A DNA stretch of 37,828 nt from a virus. A program made the position numbers and the translations under genes. The stretch lies in IMG/VR virus record IMGVR_UViG_3300024346_000217, positions 1 to 37,828 of that record; one strand, 5' to 3'. The notes below the pieces were generated by a model. The model had not been told where the DNA came from. It searched no databases and saw only the letters and a program-made list of their open reading frames with translations. Positions 23,898-32,731 of the stretch are shown piece after piece (positions within the stretch are counted from its first letter, which is position 1; every line of letters begins with the position of its first letter).

Positions 23898-25382
23898 TTA
23901 ATTTATTCTAATCGAAGAATTAATCATATCTATCTTGGCACGCTCAATTAATCGCTTTAAACTGTCTGTAGTCGCTTTAAAATACTTTGGTGGGGTAATT
24001 ATACCGTGAGTATGATTTAGTAAAATAAGGGTGATTAACTCTAGAATTTCAATTAGTTTTTCACCTCTAACAGACGAAAAGGTATTTGGTAAAATTCTCA
24101 TTAAATAATCTTCCTGTGTATACTCGTATTTGTCTAATGAACCAATATCTATGTTTTTACCATCAACCCCACTACTTGTTGTTGATATTTGTAAAATATG
24201 GTCAGCAGTGATGGCCGCAAATGTTTGATCTAGATCACTTGTTTTTTTAAGAACCGGAACTTCCTTTTTTTTAGTAATTAGAGGCACTTCAGCAGATGTT
24301 CTACTGTAAATTAAACCATTACCACCCGATTTGTTAATATAATATACGTTTGATAAAAACTCAGCAGAACCAAGTTGCCCTCTTAAATCATTTTGTGGCC
24401 TAAAATAAAAAGGGTGTGCAGGGATATCTAAAAGTGATGCATCAATAATAATTAAATTTTCTCTGTCAACTCTAGAAATAAAATCTCTCACAAGAATATA
24501 TGCTTCCTGGTTTTTATTAGGTGATTCTAGTGTTTGTGTATCCTCATATATTAATTCGGCAGTATTTACTAAATCAAGTTCTGTGTTTAAGCCAAAAACA
24601 TCTGTTTTATATTTTTCACCAAAACTTTTGTTTATTCTGTAAATGTATAATGTTAATTCAGTGGGTTGTAACACATTATCCAATTTATACTCAATAACGT
24701 GTTTTATATCTGTTCTACCCACAACATTATCGACAATTATTTCTTTATCTACTCTTAATGTTTCTGGAAATTTCTTTAAACTTATTTTAGCTTGTTTTTT
24801 AGAATAAATTGGGTATTTAGAAAGTTCAGTTTTAAATTTTGGATTTGTGGCTAATTTATCAACTAGTTTTCCGGCTCTAAGTTGTACACCATGTTCTGTT
24901 AGTATAAGGTCTGATCCGTAATTTCCAATAAGTCCGATATCATTCAATTTTGGTAAACTACCAACCGATTCAGCCCTAATAAATCCATCATCAAAAGATT
25001 TTTTATCACCATTAAAAGATTTAATTGCTGGTGACTTCTCGGCTCTTTTTGAATAAGTTGTTTCTGTTAATTGTGATAACTCATTTTGATAGGAATAATC
25101 AAATGTTGTTGTAAATGGACCAGGAATATATTCTTGATTTTGTAGGTCTTTTTCATTATCATATCTAATTAATTTAACAGCTTGTTCTTTCTGTGGAATG
25201 ATATTAAGATGTGTTGGTAGAAACGGAGAATAAACAAAAGGATCGTCTTTACTCCATTGCTCCCATTTAATAATCGAATTTGATCTATCAGATTCTGTTT
25301 CAGAAATGTCTCTAATTCTAATTCTACCTATACCTCTCGGATCTTTGTTATCAACACAAATACCAATATTTATTATTTTCAT
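23898..25382 (-). CDS. Baseplate spike protein, gp5-like OB-fold
   Basis: 494 residues. The N-terminal 80 residues, with VDNKDPRGIGRIRIRDI, PFVYSPFLP and PQKEQAVKLIRYD, fit the OB-fold that starts T4 gp5 and related spike/hub proteins. No lysozyme domain and no beta-helix repeat are visible. The middle part is beta-rich, and the C-terminus has a hydrophobic helix with L-L-N-H-T-H-G followed by a basic helix. It may form the central tail spike or a hub adaptor with a separate tip. The ATG overlaps the previous stop by 4 nt (ATGA). Confidence 0.65.
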   Translation of the reverse strand: MKIINIGICVDNKDPRGIGRIRIRDISETESDRSNSIIKWEQWSKDDPFVYSPFLPTHLNIIPQKEQAVKLIRYDNEKDLQNQEYIPGPFTTTFDYSYQNELSQLTETTYSKRAEKSPAIKSFNGDKKSFDDGFIRAESVGSLPKLNDIGLIGNYGSDLILTEHGVQLRAGKLVDKLATNPKFKTELSKYPIYSKKQAKISLKKFPETLRVDKEIIVDNVVGRTDIKHVIEYKLDNVLQPTELTLYIYRINKSFGEKYKTDVFGLNTELDLVNTAELIYEDTQTLESPNKNQEAYILVRDFISRVDRENLIIIDASLLDIPAHPFYFRPQNDLRGQLGSAEFLSNVYYINKSGGNGLIYSRTSAEVPLITKKKEVPVLKKTSDLDQTFAAITADHILQISTTSSGVDGKNIDIGSLDKYEYTQEDYLMRILPNTFSSVRGEKLIEILELITLILLNHTHGIITPPKYFKATTDSLKRLIERAKIDMINSSIRIN

Positions 25383-25576
25383 TTATATCTCTTATTTAAT
25401 TCGCCATTAATGTTATTATATAATACTTCGATCGATTCTAATTGTCTTGTCAATTCAATAATAATTTCTTTTGTTTTATCAAATTCACCAATTAAAAAAT
25501 CTCTAGCTTCAACTAGATCTTTGTTTCCAGTATTAACAACATCATTACCGATTTCTATAACTTTATTCAATTCCAT
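25379..25576 (-). CDS. Small coiled-coil protein
   Basis: 65 residues, nearly all helix, with heptad-like Leu/Ile spacing (LVEARDFLIGEFDKTKEIII). Overlaps the spike gene by 4 nt and follows the large tail protein gene by one base. It may be a chaperone or minor baseplate part; no family recognised. Confidence 0.7.
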   Translation of the reverse strand: MELNKVIEIGNDVVNTGNKDLVEARDFLIGEFDKTKEIIIELTRQLESIEVLYNNINGELNKRYK

Positions 25577-25577
25577 A

Positions 25578-27461
25578 TTATGTTAATTTACCATGTGCTT
25601 TTAATAATCCTGGTGGTATAACTGCAACGCCACCTAATGGTGCAACTGGGATCTGAGCATAATCTAAACTCACCTGAACAAATGAGTTTTCATCCATTTC
25701 TTTCTGATTACCCTTCACGATTGAGGATATGAAAGCAACAACATTGTTATCTTGTCCATATAAGTCACCTGTGGTTATTCCATTTGATTCTAAAAATTCG
25801 CCAATATTCATAATCGCTCTATCCTCACTATATCCTGGAAGTTTTTTTGATAATTGTAATAATAAACCAGGTATTTTTTGAGACACTCCAACTTTTAATA
25901 AATTTAATAGTTGTAGAATAGCGTTATAAAAATCTTCACATGAAGCAATTCCAATAAAAGGTATTAATGAAGTTAAAATATTAATTAACGACGTTAATAT
26001 TGTTAAGTATCTTTTTTTCGAATTCTTTAATATTCTTTTTGCTAAGTCTTTTAAAATAAGTGCTAATTGTGGTTTAACTTTTAACCAAAAAATTGTTAAA
26101 AACTTATTGAAAACGTCTTTAATAATACTATAAATCATTTTTGTTAAGTTCTTCATTATTGTTGCAATCGTTGTGACAGCATTCATTGCTGCAGATTTTA
26201 AAATTTTCCACAGAACAACAATAGGAAAAAACATTTTCGCCGAAAATAAAGATGATATTAATGCTTTAGGTAAATTAGTTAATGCATTAAAATCTAGATT
26301 TGCGGCAAACTGTGGAAACGGTATTGATAAATTTTTACTTGCAGCGTCTTTTGCTACCTTTGATAATGCACTATTGTATAAATCGGTAATATCGGTTTTG
26401 GTTGTAGAAAAAAACGCAAACTCTTCAACAATTCCTTGATTTACTGGTATCGTAAAATTATTACAATCTGTGAATCTTAACACCTTTTGATATCTCAAAT
26501 TTTCATCATCAATATCAATTCCTTCAACATCATCAAAGTTAAAAAATGAACCAAAATCAACATCATTCTCATTAAATTGATCTACGGCATTTTGTTTTAA
26601 TGATGTGTTTTGTGGTGAGCCACAAACCGCGCATATTTTATTAATTACTCTGGTTAATTTATTTAGATTAACATCATAACTACCATTAGTTACATTAATT
26701 CCTCCAGCTGGTATCAACATGGAAAAACTATTTTTTAAAACATCCGAAATTTTTGGAAATTCTATAGTCTCATAATATTTTGTTATAAACTGATCAATTG
26801 TTGTACCAGCACCTTGAAGCCCCTCTATTTTATATTTTTGGATGGCACTATCCCACTCTATTGAAAATAATTGTGTTTCATCTATTGATTGAAATATATA
26901 TGATCCTCCGCTAAACTTTTCATAAAATATTTTATTCATTTTTATTTTATCACCATTAGGTTGTACACCCTCATATATGATTTTACCTAATCCCGTTTGC
27001 GGATCGGTTTGTAACATTTCTAAATAATCAAATTCTTTGGGAGATATTGTCAATCCACTAACTGGCATTAGTGTTGTGGTACCACAATTCATATCACTAT
27101 CACTAGCAAAAAATAACTTTCTGACATTATCTAAGAAAATGGGTTTAATCGACTCGGTTGTTTCTTTTACAGACTCCCTAGTTATTCTTCTAAGCATACT
27201 TTCACCATCTTTCTGTTTGACTGGAAGTATTTTTTGGAGGTCTTTAGTTATTTTTTCAAATATGTTTTCAACGTTTGGTATCTTTTTTTTTGCTATATCA
27301 GCATAACTCTCTAACGTACTACCAACTTGACCTTGTAAGTTTTCTAAAGTATCGTCATATTTTTTTAATAGATCATCAACATCCTTTTTTCTATCACTAG
27401 CTTGTTGGATGATTTTAAACTTGGATTTAATTTCCCTTTGTTTATTTTTAAGATCTATCAT
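25578..27461 (-). CDS. Large probable tail/baseplate protein with hydrophobic helical region
   Basis: 627 residues. Residues 1-115 are helical and charged, possibly coiled coil. Residues 120-350 are beta-rich and contain three cysteines (277-333 area). Residues 400-525 form a long series of hydrophobic or amphipathic helices (FFPIVVLWKIL, NKFLTIFWLKV, LINILTSLIPFIGI), unusual for a soluble baseplate subunit. The C-terminus is Pro/Gly-rich. It lies in an overlapping operon between the sigma-factor gene and the spike. A role in membrane contact or channel formation during DNA entry is possible but unproven. Confidence 0.72.
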   Translation of the reverse strand: MIDLKNKQREIKSKFKIIQQASDRKKDVDDLLKKYDDTLENLQGQVGSTLESYADIAKKKIPNVENIFEKITKDLQKILPVKQKDGESMLRRITRESVKETTESIKPIFLDNVRKLFFASDSDMNCGTTTLMPVSGLTISPKEFDYLEMLQTDPQTGLGKIIYEGVQPNGDKIKMNKIFYEKFSGGSYIFQSIDETQLFSIEWDSAIQKYKIEGLQGAGTTIDQFITKYYETIEFPKISDVLKNSFSMLIPAGGINVTNGSYDVNLNKLTRVINKICAVCGSPQNTSLKQNAVDQFNENDVDFGSFFNFDDVEGIDIDDENLRYQKVLRFTDCNNFTIPVNQGIVEEFAFFSTTKTDITDLYNSALSKVAKDAASKNLSIPFPQFAANLDFNALTNLPKALISSLFSAKMFFPIVVLWKILKSAAMNAVTTIATIMKNLTKMIYSIIKDVFNKFLTIFWLKVKPQLALILKDLAKRILKNSKKRYLTILTSLINILTSLIPFIGIASCEDFYNAILQLLNLLKVGVSQKIPGLLLQLSKKLPGYSEDRAIMNIGEFLESNGITTGDLYGQDNNVVAFISSIVKGNQKEMDENSFVQVSLDYAQIPVAPLGGVAVIPPGLLKAHGKLT

Positions 27462-27835
27462 TATAGTTCATATTTTTGACCTTTATCATTATCGTTGTCT
27501 CCAACTAATTTTTCAAGTAATTCTCTATCCTCATCAGTAAGTGTCATTTTGCCTCCTGAGAACTTATCTGTAGATCCTCCACCCTTTTGAATAAGGGTAT
27601 TCTGGATCTTAACTAACGATAATTTCTTTTCGGTACATTCGTTTAGGATCTTTTGCTGTTCTTTAATTACTGGCCCAATAACGGACATGTCTTCAGATTC
27701 CTTCATAAAAGAAAGCATCTTTTTCATAATCAGTGTGGCAGTATTTTTTTGCTCTACAATATCATGGTAGATTTCCTGCATCAGTGCTAGCGCAGAATCT
27801 GTATCTATCGCTAAATTTTTCTTTGGTGGTCTCAT
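27461..27835 (-). CDS. Helical hypothetical protein
   Basis: 124 residues. Residues 10-85 are helical (ALALMQEIYHDIV...TLIMKKMLSFMKE), then a Gly-rich loop and a charged LTDEDRELLEKLV end. One-base overlap with the next gene, 15 nt after the sigma-factor gene. No family recognised. It could be a tail-assembly protein or, given its neighbour, a small transcription co-factor; neither is supported directly. Confidence 0.68.
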   Translation of the reverse strand: MRPPKKNLAIDTDSALALMQEIYHDIVEQKNTATLIMKKMLSFMKESEDMSVIGPVIKEQQKILNECTEKKLSLVKIQNTLIQKGGGSTDKFSGGKMTLTDEDRELLEKLVGDNDNDKGQKYEL

Positions 27836-27838
27836 AAT

Positions 27839-27846
27839 AATAAATA
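27839..27846 (-). promoter_or_regulatory. TATTTATT variant element
   Basis: TATTTATT on the - strand, 3 nt before ATG 27835. It occupies the only gap in an otherwise overlapping gene run, which suggests the tail genes start here. Confidence 0.42.
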
Positions 27847-27850
27847 GGGT

Positions 27851-28549
27851 TTACTCTAAAAATCTACCTAAAACACCATCATATAATAATTTATATCTTT
27901 TAAGTGATATTCTAATTTCCTTAGTTGATAGGGATGTCATTTCTCTTAAAGACAAAAGAATTAAATTCTTGTTAAACTTATTACCGTCACCTATTTGAAA
28001 AATCTGGTCAAAGTTGCTAAAAATCTCTAGAAGGGCATAACCCAATTTTTTTTCATTATCAGTTAGATCTTCTTTTTCAATAAAATCCTCTAATTTGTTA
28101 GTTAAATTAATTATAACCGTTGTATAATCAATATGGTACTCATCTATAGTATACGAAAACTCAACTCTACTTTCTATGTCTTCAGATATATCTTCGTATG
28201 AAATACTTCTATTTTGTTCTTTAGTGTCTTTTTGAATCGCACCCATTAAGTAGTTCTTACATATGGTTCCAAAATAAGAATACGCCTTATGGTTTTTTGT
28301 GTGATCAAATTTATTAATTTTTGTTATAAGAAAGGACATTGTATCGGTGTGTAAGTCTTCAAAATCCATATCTTTTCTGTATAGTTTGTATCTTCTTATG
28401 ATACTTTCAACCATAATAACTAGGGGTTCTCGTAAATATTCATTGAATATCTTATTTCTTTCTGCCTCATCAATACTGTCTAGGTACATGACTACCGCCT
28501 TTTCTTGATCCTCCCCAAAATAAACTTTTTGGGTTCTTTTTCTTGGCAT
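27851..28549 (-). CDS. 55: Late-transcription sigma factor (gp55-like)
   Basis: 232 residues. A sigma region 2-like core (about 40-110) has MVESIIRRYKLYRKDMDFEDL, then KINKFDHTKNHKAYSYFGTICKNYLMGAI, close to the pattern of T4 and cyanophage gp55. There is no clear region 4, as in gp55, which relies on sliding clamp and gp33 instead of a -35 contact. It should direct RNA polymerase to late promoters, plausibly the TATTTATA/T elements in this window. No gp33 or clamp gene is visible here. Its ATG overlaps the preceding stop by one base. Confidence 0.85.
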   Translation of the reverse strand: MPRKRTQKVYFGEDQEKAVVMYLDSIDEAERNKIFNEYLREPLVIMVESIIRRYKLYRKDMDFEDLHTDTMSFLITKINKFDHTKNHKAYSYFGTICKNYLMGAIQKDTKEQNRSISYEDISEDIESRVEFSYTIDEYHIDYTTVIINLTNKLEDFIEKEDLTDNEKKLGYALLEIFSNFDQIFQIGDGNKFNKNLILLSLREMTSLSTKEIRISLKRYKLLYDGVLGRFLE

Positions 28550-29334
28550 TAATTTCCATTATAATTTACTTCTCGTTTATTGGTAAAGAAAAATTCTTTT
28601 TTTGCTGTTTCCACCCAGAATTTGGCTTCGTTTTCTGCTAGCTTTGTTTTTTCATCATTTTTATATAACCAGAATAAGGAGTCTTCTCTTAAATTAACAT
28701 GTCTGTATCCAATTCTAGGAACAACCATAATTTTTGCCCCATTATGTGTAAGTCTTAATAAAAATTCATAACCAAAGGTTAATTTAACATTCTCTTTAAA
28801 CCCACCATTTTCTTTAACAACCTTTGTTTTATATAAACCACCACTGATTTGATAACTTTGATATTCAAGTAAAACTTCGTTATCGATCATACCTTGTTTT
28901 TCCGAAAACCCATATGCCCAAACAGACTCATTTGTGAAGTTTGTAAAATTACCCTCCTCATCAACATCTTTGACGATCGGTAAAAAAACATCGACATCCG
29001 CATTTTCTTTGATATGTTGATTAATAGACTTTAACCATATTTTTTGATATTCGTCATCAACTTCTAAAATTGAAAACCAATCTGTTTTACAATTATCAAT
29101 CCCCTCATTTACTTGAGAACAAAAATCCGTATTTTTAGTATGGTATTTGTATTCAATCTCTAGTTTTTTACCTAAGTCAACCGCTTCTAGGGTGCTTTTT
29201 AATGTTGTAGGCGCAACGATCATTAATTTAACATCGTTGTAAAATTCTTTTGCTGATTCTACAGCGTTTTGTAACATTAAATTATAATCATCATCTAGTT
29301 TGTGAACCGGTAAGATTATTGTTATATTTTTCAT
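28549..29334 (-). CDS. Family 2-like glycosyltransferase (GT-A)
   Basis: 261 residues. N-terminal MKNITIILPVHKLDDD is the GT-A nucleotide-sugar entry strand; EVDDEY (91-96) supplies the DxD-like metal motif. QISGGLYKTKVV and GYEFLLRLTHNGAKI match the acceptor-side region of GT2 enzymes. The acceptor is unknown. It is translationally coupled to both the sigma-factor gene and the next glycosyltransferase, so it is probably expressed in the virion-building phase. Confidence 0.82.
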   Translation of the reverse strand: MKNITIILPVHKLDDDYNLMLQNAVESAKEFYNDVKLMIVAPTTLKSTLEAVDLGKKLEIEYKYHTKNTDFCSQVNEGIDNCKTDWFSILEVDDEYQKIWLKSINQHIKENADVDVFLPIVKDVDEEGNFTNFTNESVWAYGFSEKQGMIDNEVLLEYQSYQISGGLYKTKVVKENGGFKENVKLTFGYEFLLRLTHNGAKIMVVPRIGYRHVNLREDSLFWLYKNDEKTKLAENEAKFWVETAKKEFFFTNKREVNYNGN

Positions 29335-30398
29335 ACTGCTTCTTCTTGTTTTAATTTTTCTAATCCTTTTAAAATCGTTTCTTTTCTTTTAGAATTAAAT
29401 GATTCAAAAATGTTAATGGTGTTGTTTTTTGTTATTTCTTTGTTATATGGTAATAAGGTTTCTTGCATTTTTTGTTTTACATCATCATTGATTTCAACAC
29501 CCTCTAACCAAGCTAAACAATATGTGCCCAGTAATTCAATAAGTTTACTTTCATCATATGTCCACATACCATTTTCAGATAACCAATCAGGTTCTGTCAT
29601 AGGTATTTTACCAATAATTGGTACACCCGTTTTCATTGACTCTAATGGAAAGGTTCCAAATGTACTATCATCATCTAACCACAATGAAACAAAACATTCT
29701 TTTAACCCTTCAGCAAATTCTGAATTTGACATTTGAACCATATCTCTAAACGTGACCCATCTTAGTTGTGGATATTTTAAATAGAATTCAGATATTAGTT
29801 TTCTGTGTTTAACCCTATCTCTACAACTAATAGCAATAAAAGGTTTTGACGGAGACGTGGGCACGCTAAAATGATCCTCAATAACAGGAGGAATAATAAA
29901 GACTAAAGATTCTGGAAAGTATTCTAAAATATATTTTTTAGCTGCTTCTGTTGTTGTGATAACTTTATCAAACCCAAAATCACTAAATCTACTTCCAATA
30001 GATAATGTGTCAAACATATATTCTTTTTGTTGAACTAGCATTATTTTAGTACATCTAACATTCGCTAATTGTTGTAAAACGTTAGCATAACTTTCTGGTA
30101 CAACAAGAATATCGTCAATACTCATTTCTACCTTATCTTCCTTAATTGATACTACTGGTATTTCTTTATAAGAATCTCCAAGCCACGCTGATACTCCACC
30201 ATACTTTGAGTCTTCGACAAGTACTTTTGAATTCATACCCGCTTGTTTCAGATATAATGCCATATCATAGATATGTTTAACAGAAGCCCTAGCATTACCT
30301 TTAGTGTCATAACACAAAAAATAAATCGCATTTTCTTTGGATTCAATTCTGGTTAGAGCGTCTTCTAATTTTTCGATGTTTTTTAATTTTTCACTCAT
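29331..30398 (-). CDS. GT-B glycosyltransferase
   Basis: 355 residues with two Rossmann-like halves. N-terminal NAIYFLCYDTKGNARAS and the start of the second half at FIAISCRDRVKHRK are typical of GT4-like enzymes. The donor-site region reads STFGTFPLESMKTGVPIIGK (about 253-272), with Glu in the family's E-x7-E area. Overlaps the GT2-like gene by 4 nt (ATGA), so the two probably act in one glycosylation path. Confidence 0.8.
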   Translation of the reverse strand: MSEKLKNIEKLEDALTRIESKENAIYFLCYDTKGNARASVKHIYDMALYLKQAGMNSKVLVEDSKYGGVSAWLGDSYKEIPVVSIKEDKVEMSIDDILVVPESYANVLQQLANVRCTKIMLVQQKEYMFDTLSIGSRFSDFGFDKVITTTEAAKKYILEYFPESLVFIIPPVIEDHFSVPTSPSKPFIAISCRDRVKHRKLISEFYLKYPQLRWVTFRDMVQMSNSEFAEGLKECFVSLWLDDDSTFGTFPLESMKTGVPIIGKIPMTEPDWLSENGMWTYDESKLIELLGTYCLAWLEGVEINDDVKQKMQETLLPYNKEITKNNTINIFESFNSKRKETILKGLEKLKQEEAV

Positions 30399-30402
30399 TT
30401 TT

Positions 30403-30687
30403 TTATATTTCTTCGTTTATTATTCCGTATTGTATTAGGGTATTAAAAGCAAGATTAAATGACAATGATCCGGAGCCATTTTTTAAAGAAGACAGTATAA
30501 CATCTTCTCCCTCATCTTCAAATTCATTTAATACTCGATCTAACATCATTTTTATTAACTCATATTTAAAAACGTTTATTTCAATAACGTCTTTACCATC
30601 CTCGTCACTTATTGTCCCACCTGTTCTACATTTTTCAACGATTCCGTCGATATCAATGTAATAATCTTTTCCGTTAAAATTATGCAT
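30403..30687 (-). CDS. Acidic hypothetical protein
   Basis: 94 residues, acidic, with an early KDYYIDIDGIVEKC strand and a helical C-terminus. No family recognised. Its start overlaps the end of the HAD-like gene by 8 nt and it ends 4 nt before the glycosyltransferase, so it belongs to that operon. Confidence 0.68.
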   Translation of the reverse strand: MHNFNGKDYYIDIDGIVEKCRTGGTISDEDGKDVIEINVFKYELIKMMLDRVLNEFEDEGEDVILSSLKNGSGSLSFNLAFNTLIQYGIINEEI

Positions 30688-31312
30688 CTAATTGTTTTTG
30701 TTCGTCTTTATTGAATATAATATTGTTTTGATTATCAATATTAATATCACTTAATTTATTGATTTTTTTCTCGTAAGTAAAGAAATTGTTATAGGTTGTT
30801 TCAAATAGTATAAATTCTTTATTATCTGGTTTTAAATCTAAAATTCTTTTAGAATCAGATATCCACACATCAGCTTTACCCCATTCTTCACTAATATTTT
30901 CACTTAAAATAAATTTAATATTATTTGGCATAAACCCACTTCTAGCTAAGAAAAATAATGTTGCTGGTTTTGCTTTAGCATACTCATCCAAACCGACTAA
31001 ATAAACATCATGATCTTTATAATCAAAGACAAATTTATTAAATTCGTTATAGACGTTAATATAACTAACTGGAGAGTGGCCATAGAGTTCCATTGGATAT
31101 TCTATGTATTGAAAGTGATCGCTTTGTTCTTTAGATTGAAAAGCAAAATGATCTGTCAGGTTTAAATTAGTAATTGGTTCGGTAATTTTATAATCAAAAG
31201 TATCTGTTGATCCTTCCTCTTCATCAACATTTATGTAAGCATTTTCATAATGATAATGAAACCTGTTTACAAAATTACGTAAAACCCCATCGATTGAAAT
31301 ATAGATATTCAT
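30680..31312 (-). CDS. HAD-like protein lacking the nucleophile Asp
   Basis: 210 residues. IYISIDGVLRN (3-13) is the HAD motif I, but the first Asp of D-x-D is Ser6; Asp8 is kept. VYLVGLDEYAKAKP (103-116) could hold motifs II/III, and ADVWISDSKRIL (147-158) resembles the late acidic motif. It looks like a phage HAD or 5'-nucleotidase relative that has lost phosphatase chemistry, perhaps a binding protein. First gene after PhoH on the - strand; 43-nt gap upstream. Confidence 0.6.
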   Translation of the reverse strand: MNIYISIDGVLRNFVNRFHYHYENAYINVDEEEGSTDTFDYKITEPITNLNLTDHFAFQSKEQSDHFQYIEYPMELYGHSPVSYINVYNEFNKFVFDYKDHDVYLVGLDEYAKAKPATLFFLARSGFMPNNIKFILSENISEEWGKADVWISDSKRILDLKPDNKEFILFETTYNNFFTYEKKINKLSDINIDNQNNIIFNKDEQKQLDA

Positions 31313-31336
31313 ATTCCAAAAGATAGGGTTTATTTT

Positions 31337-31361
31337 AAAAAAAGTAAATGAGTAATTACTC
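31337..31361 (-). terminator. Possible terminator after PhoH
   Basis: Perfect palindrome GAGTAATTACTC (31350-31361), overlapping the PhoH stop, then ATTTAC and seven T on the - strand. The stem is AT-rich and weak. Confidence 0.4.
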
Positions 31362-32069
31362 GTATCTATTTAATATTTCACCAATAATTGGGTTTCTAAC
31401 AATATCCTCATGTCCAAATTCGAAAACACCAATTCCTCTAACACCATCTAATCTTTTTTTGGCATCATATAATCCTGATTTCGTTTTATCTTTATATTTG
31501 TCAGATTGTTCTAGATCTCCAGATAAGAAAAATTTAGAATTAAATCCAATACGCGTTAATAGTAGCTTTATTTGAGATGGTGTAGCGTTCTGAGCTTCTT
31601 CAAAAACCAGAATTGTATTATCAACATTCCATCCTCTCATATATGCTAATGCAGCAACTTCGATATACCCCTCATCTTTCAATTGTTCTCTCGCTTCTTT
31701 ACCTATTATTTTATTTAGTAAATAATATGATGGATAAATGTAGGGATCTAATTTTTCTTCTAATCCACCAGGTAAGGAACCTAATTTCTCTTCAGCCTCA
31801 ACAGCGGGTCTAACTATGATAATTTTTTCAAATTTATTATCATCATCATGTAATAAGTCTACCGCCCTTTTCATTGCAATATATGATTTACCGACTCCGG
31901 CTGGCCCAAAACATAATGTTATTTGGTTTTCGCCTAAAATCTCCCAATATTTTTCTTGATTTTTGGTAAGGAACTTTTCTTTTGGTTTTTTGATGATTTC
32001 TCTAATTCTCTGCTTATGTGGTATTTTCTTCTCTTCTACTAGTCCTGGTTTTGTTTTCGACTTAATCAA
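31356..32069 (-). CDS. phoH: PhoH-like P-loop ATPase
   Basis: 237 residues, canonical PhoH core: Walker A GPAGVGKS (55-62), VRPAVEAEEKLGSLPGGLEEK (86-106), Walker B ILVFEEAQN with Glu replacing the first Asp (153-161), then TRIG and SGDLEQSD. PhoH proteins are RNA-associated ATPases widespread in marine phages; the role in infection is unsettled. No in-frame ATG exists before residue 67, so the start is TTG at 32069 (a TAA lies 15 nt upstream in frame). Confidence 0.92.
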   Translation of the reverse strand: MIKSKTKPGLVEEKKIPHKQRIREIIKKPKEKFLTKNQEKYWEILGENQITLCFGPAGVGKSYIAMKRAVDLLHDDDNKFEKIIIVRPAVEAEEKLGSLPGGLEEKLDPYIYPSYYLLNKIIGKEAREQLKDEGYIEVAALAYMRGWNVDNTILVFEEAQNATPSQIKLLLTRIGFNSKFFLSGDLEQSDKYKDKTKSGLYDAKKRLDGVRGIGVFEFGHEDIVRNPIIGEILNRYE

Positions 32070-32105
32070 GTTGTTTGAGTTTTAATTTACGATTATTGTC
32101 ACACT

Positions 32106-32113
32106 TATAAATA
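32106..32113 (-). promoter_or_regulatory. TATTTATA element before PhoH
   Basis: TATTTATA on the - strand between the dUTPase stop and PhoH, 36 nt from the TTG start. Confidence 0.35.
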
Positions 32114-32731
32114 TCACTTAATTCCACTAGAATTAAATCCGCCATCACCTCTTAAGGTTTCATTAATCACCTCTGTTTTAGCTAAAATAATCTTACCTTC
32201 ACCGAACACTGGCATAATTACCGCTTGAGCGATTCTGTCACCTTTTTGTATTGTAAACGGCTCTTCCCCTAGATTAATTAACGGAATCTTAACCTCACCT
32301 CTATAATGACTATCAACCGTTCCTGGGCTATTTAAAACAGTAATACCATTTTTTATGGCTAAACCACTTCTTGGTCTAACTTGTATTTCTGTACCTTTTT
32401 CTAATTCAAAATATAACCCAGTTGGAACTAAAACTCTTTTTAATGGATTTAAAACGATTGGTTCATCAATATCTGCTCTAAGATCAAATCCACTATCACC
32501 CTCATACGCAAATTTGGGATCTTCATTAGTCGATTTATTTATATATTTAACCGAAAGTTTTGAATATTCCTCTTTCTGTGCATTATAAATTTCACTATTT
32601 AAATCATCCAATGTTAAATTTATTTGCTTGGCTAATTCTTCATCAATTGTATCATCAGTTTCATCTACCGATAATAGTTTTTCATACTCTTTTAATTTAT
32701 CTAGAATTTCCTGAAAATTACCTTGTTCCAT
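32114..32731 (-). CDS. dut: dUTPase (trimeric)
   Basis: 205 residues; hydrolyses dUTP to dUMP and PPi, limiting uracil in phage DNA. All five motifs are present: DSGFDLRA (79-86), RPRSGLA (119-125), NSPGTVDSHYRGEV with Asp140 (134-147), GDRIAQAVI (164-172) and RGDGGFNSSG (194-203), the C-terminal lid. The first 55 residues are an extra helical, acidic extension not found in standard dUTPases (about 150 residues), perhaps a docking arm. Overlaps the next gene's end by 14 nt. Confidence 0.95.
   Translation of the reverse strand: MEQGNFQEILDKLKEYEKLLSVDETDDTIDEELAKQINLTLDDLNSEIYNAQKEEYSKLSVKYINKSTNEDPKFAYEGDSGFDLRADIDEPIVLNPLKRVLVPTGLYFELEKGTEIQVRPRSGLAIKNGITVLNSPGTVDSHYRGEVKIPLINLGEEPFTIQKGDRIAQAVIMPVFGEGKIILAKTEVINETLRGDGGFNSSGIK

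Noticed and set aside
15996-31324. A 14-bp match ATCTTTTGGAATAT at 15996-16009 (+) and 31324-31311 (-), both near gene starts
   Set aside because: Two copies of a 14-mer are expected by chance in 38 kb of AT-rich DNA, and spacing to starts differs.
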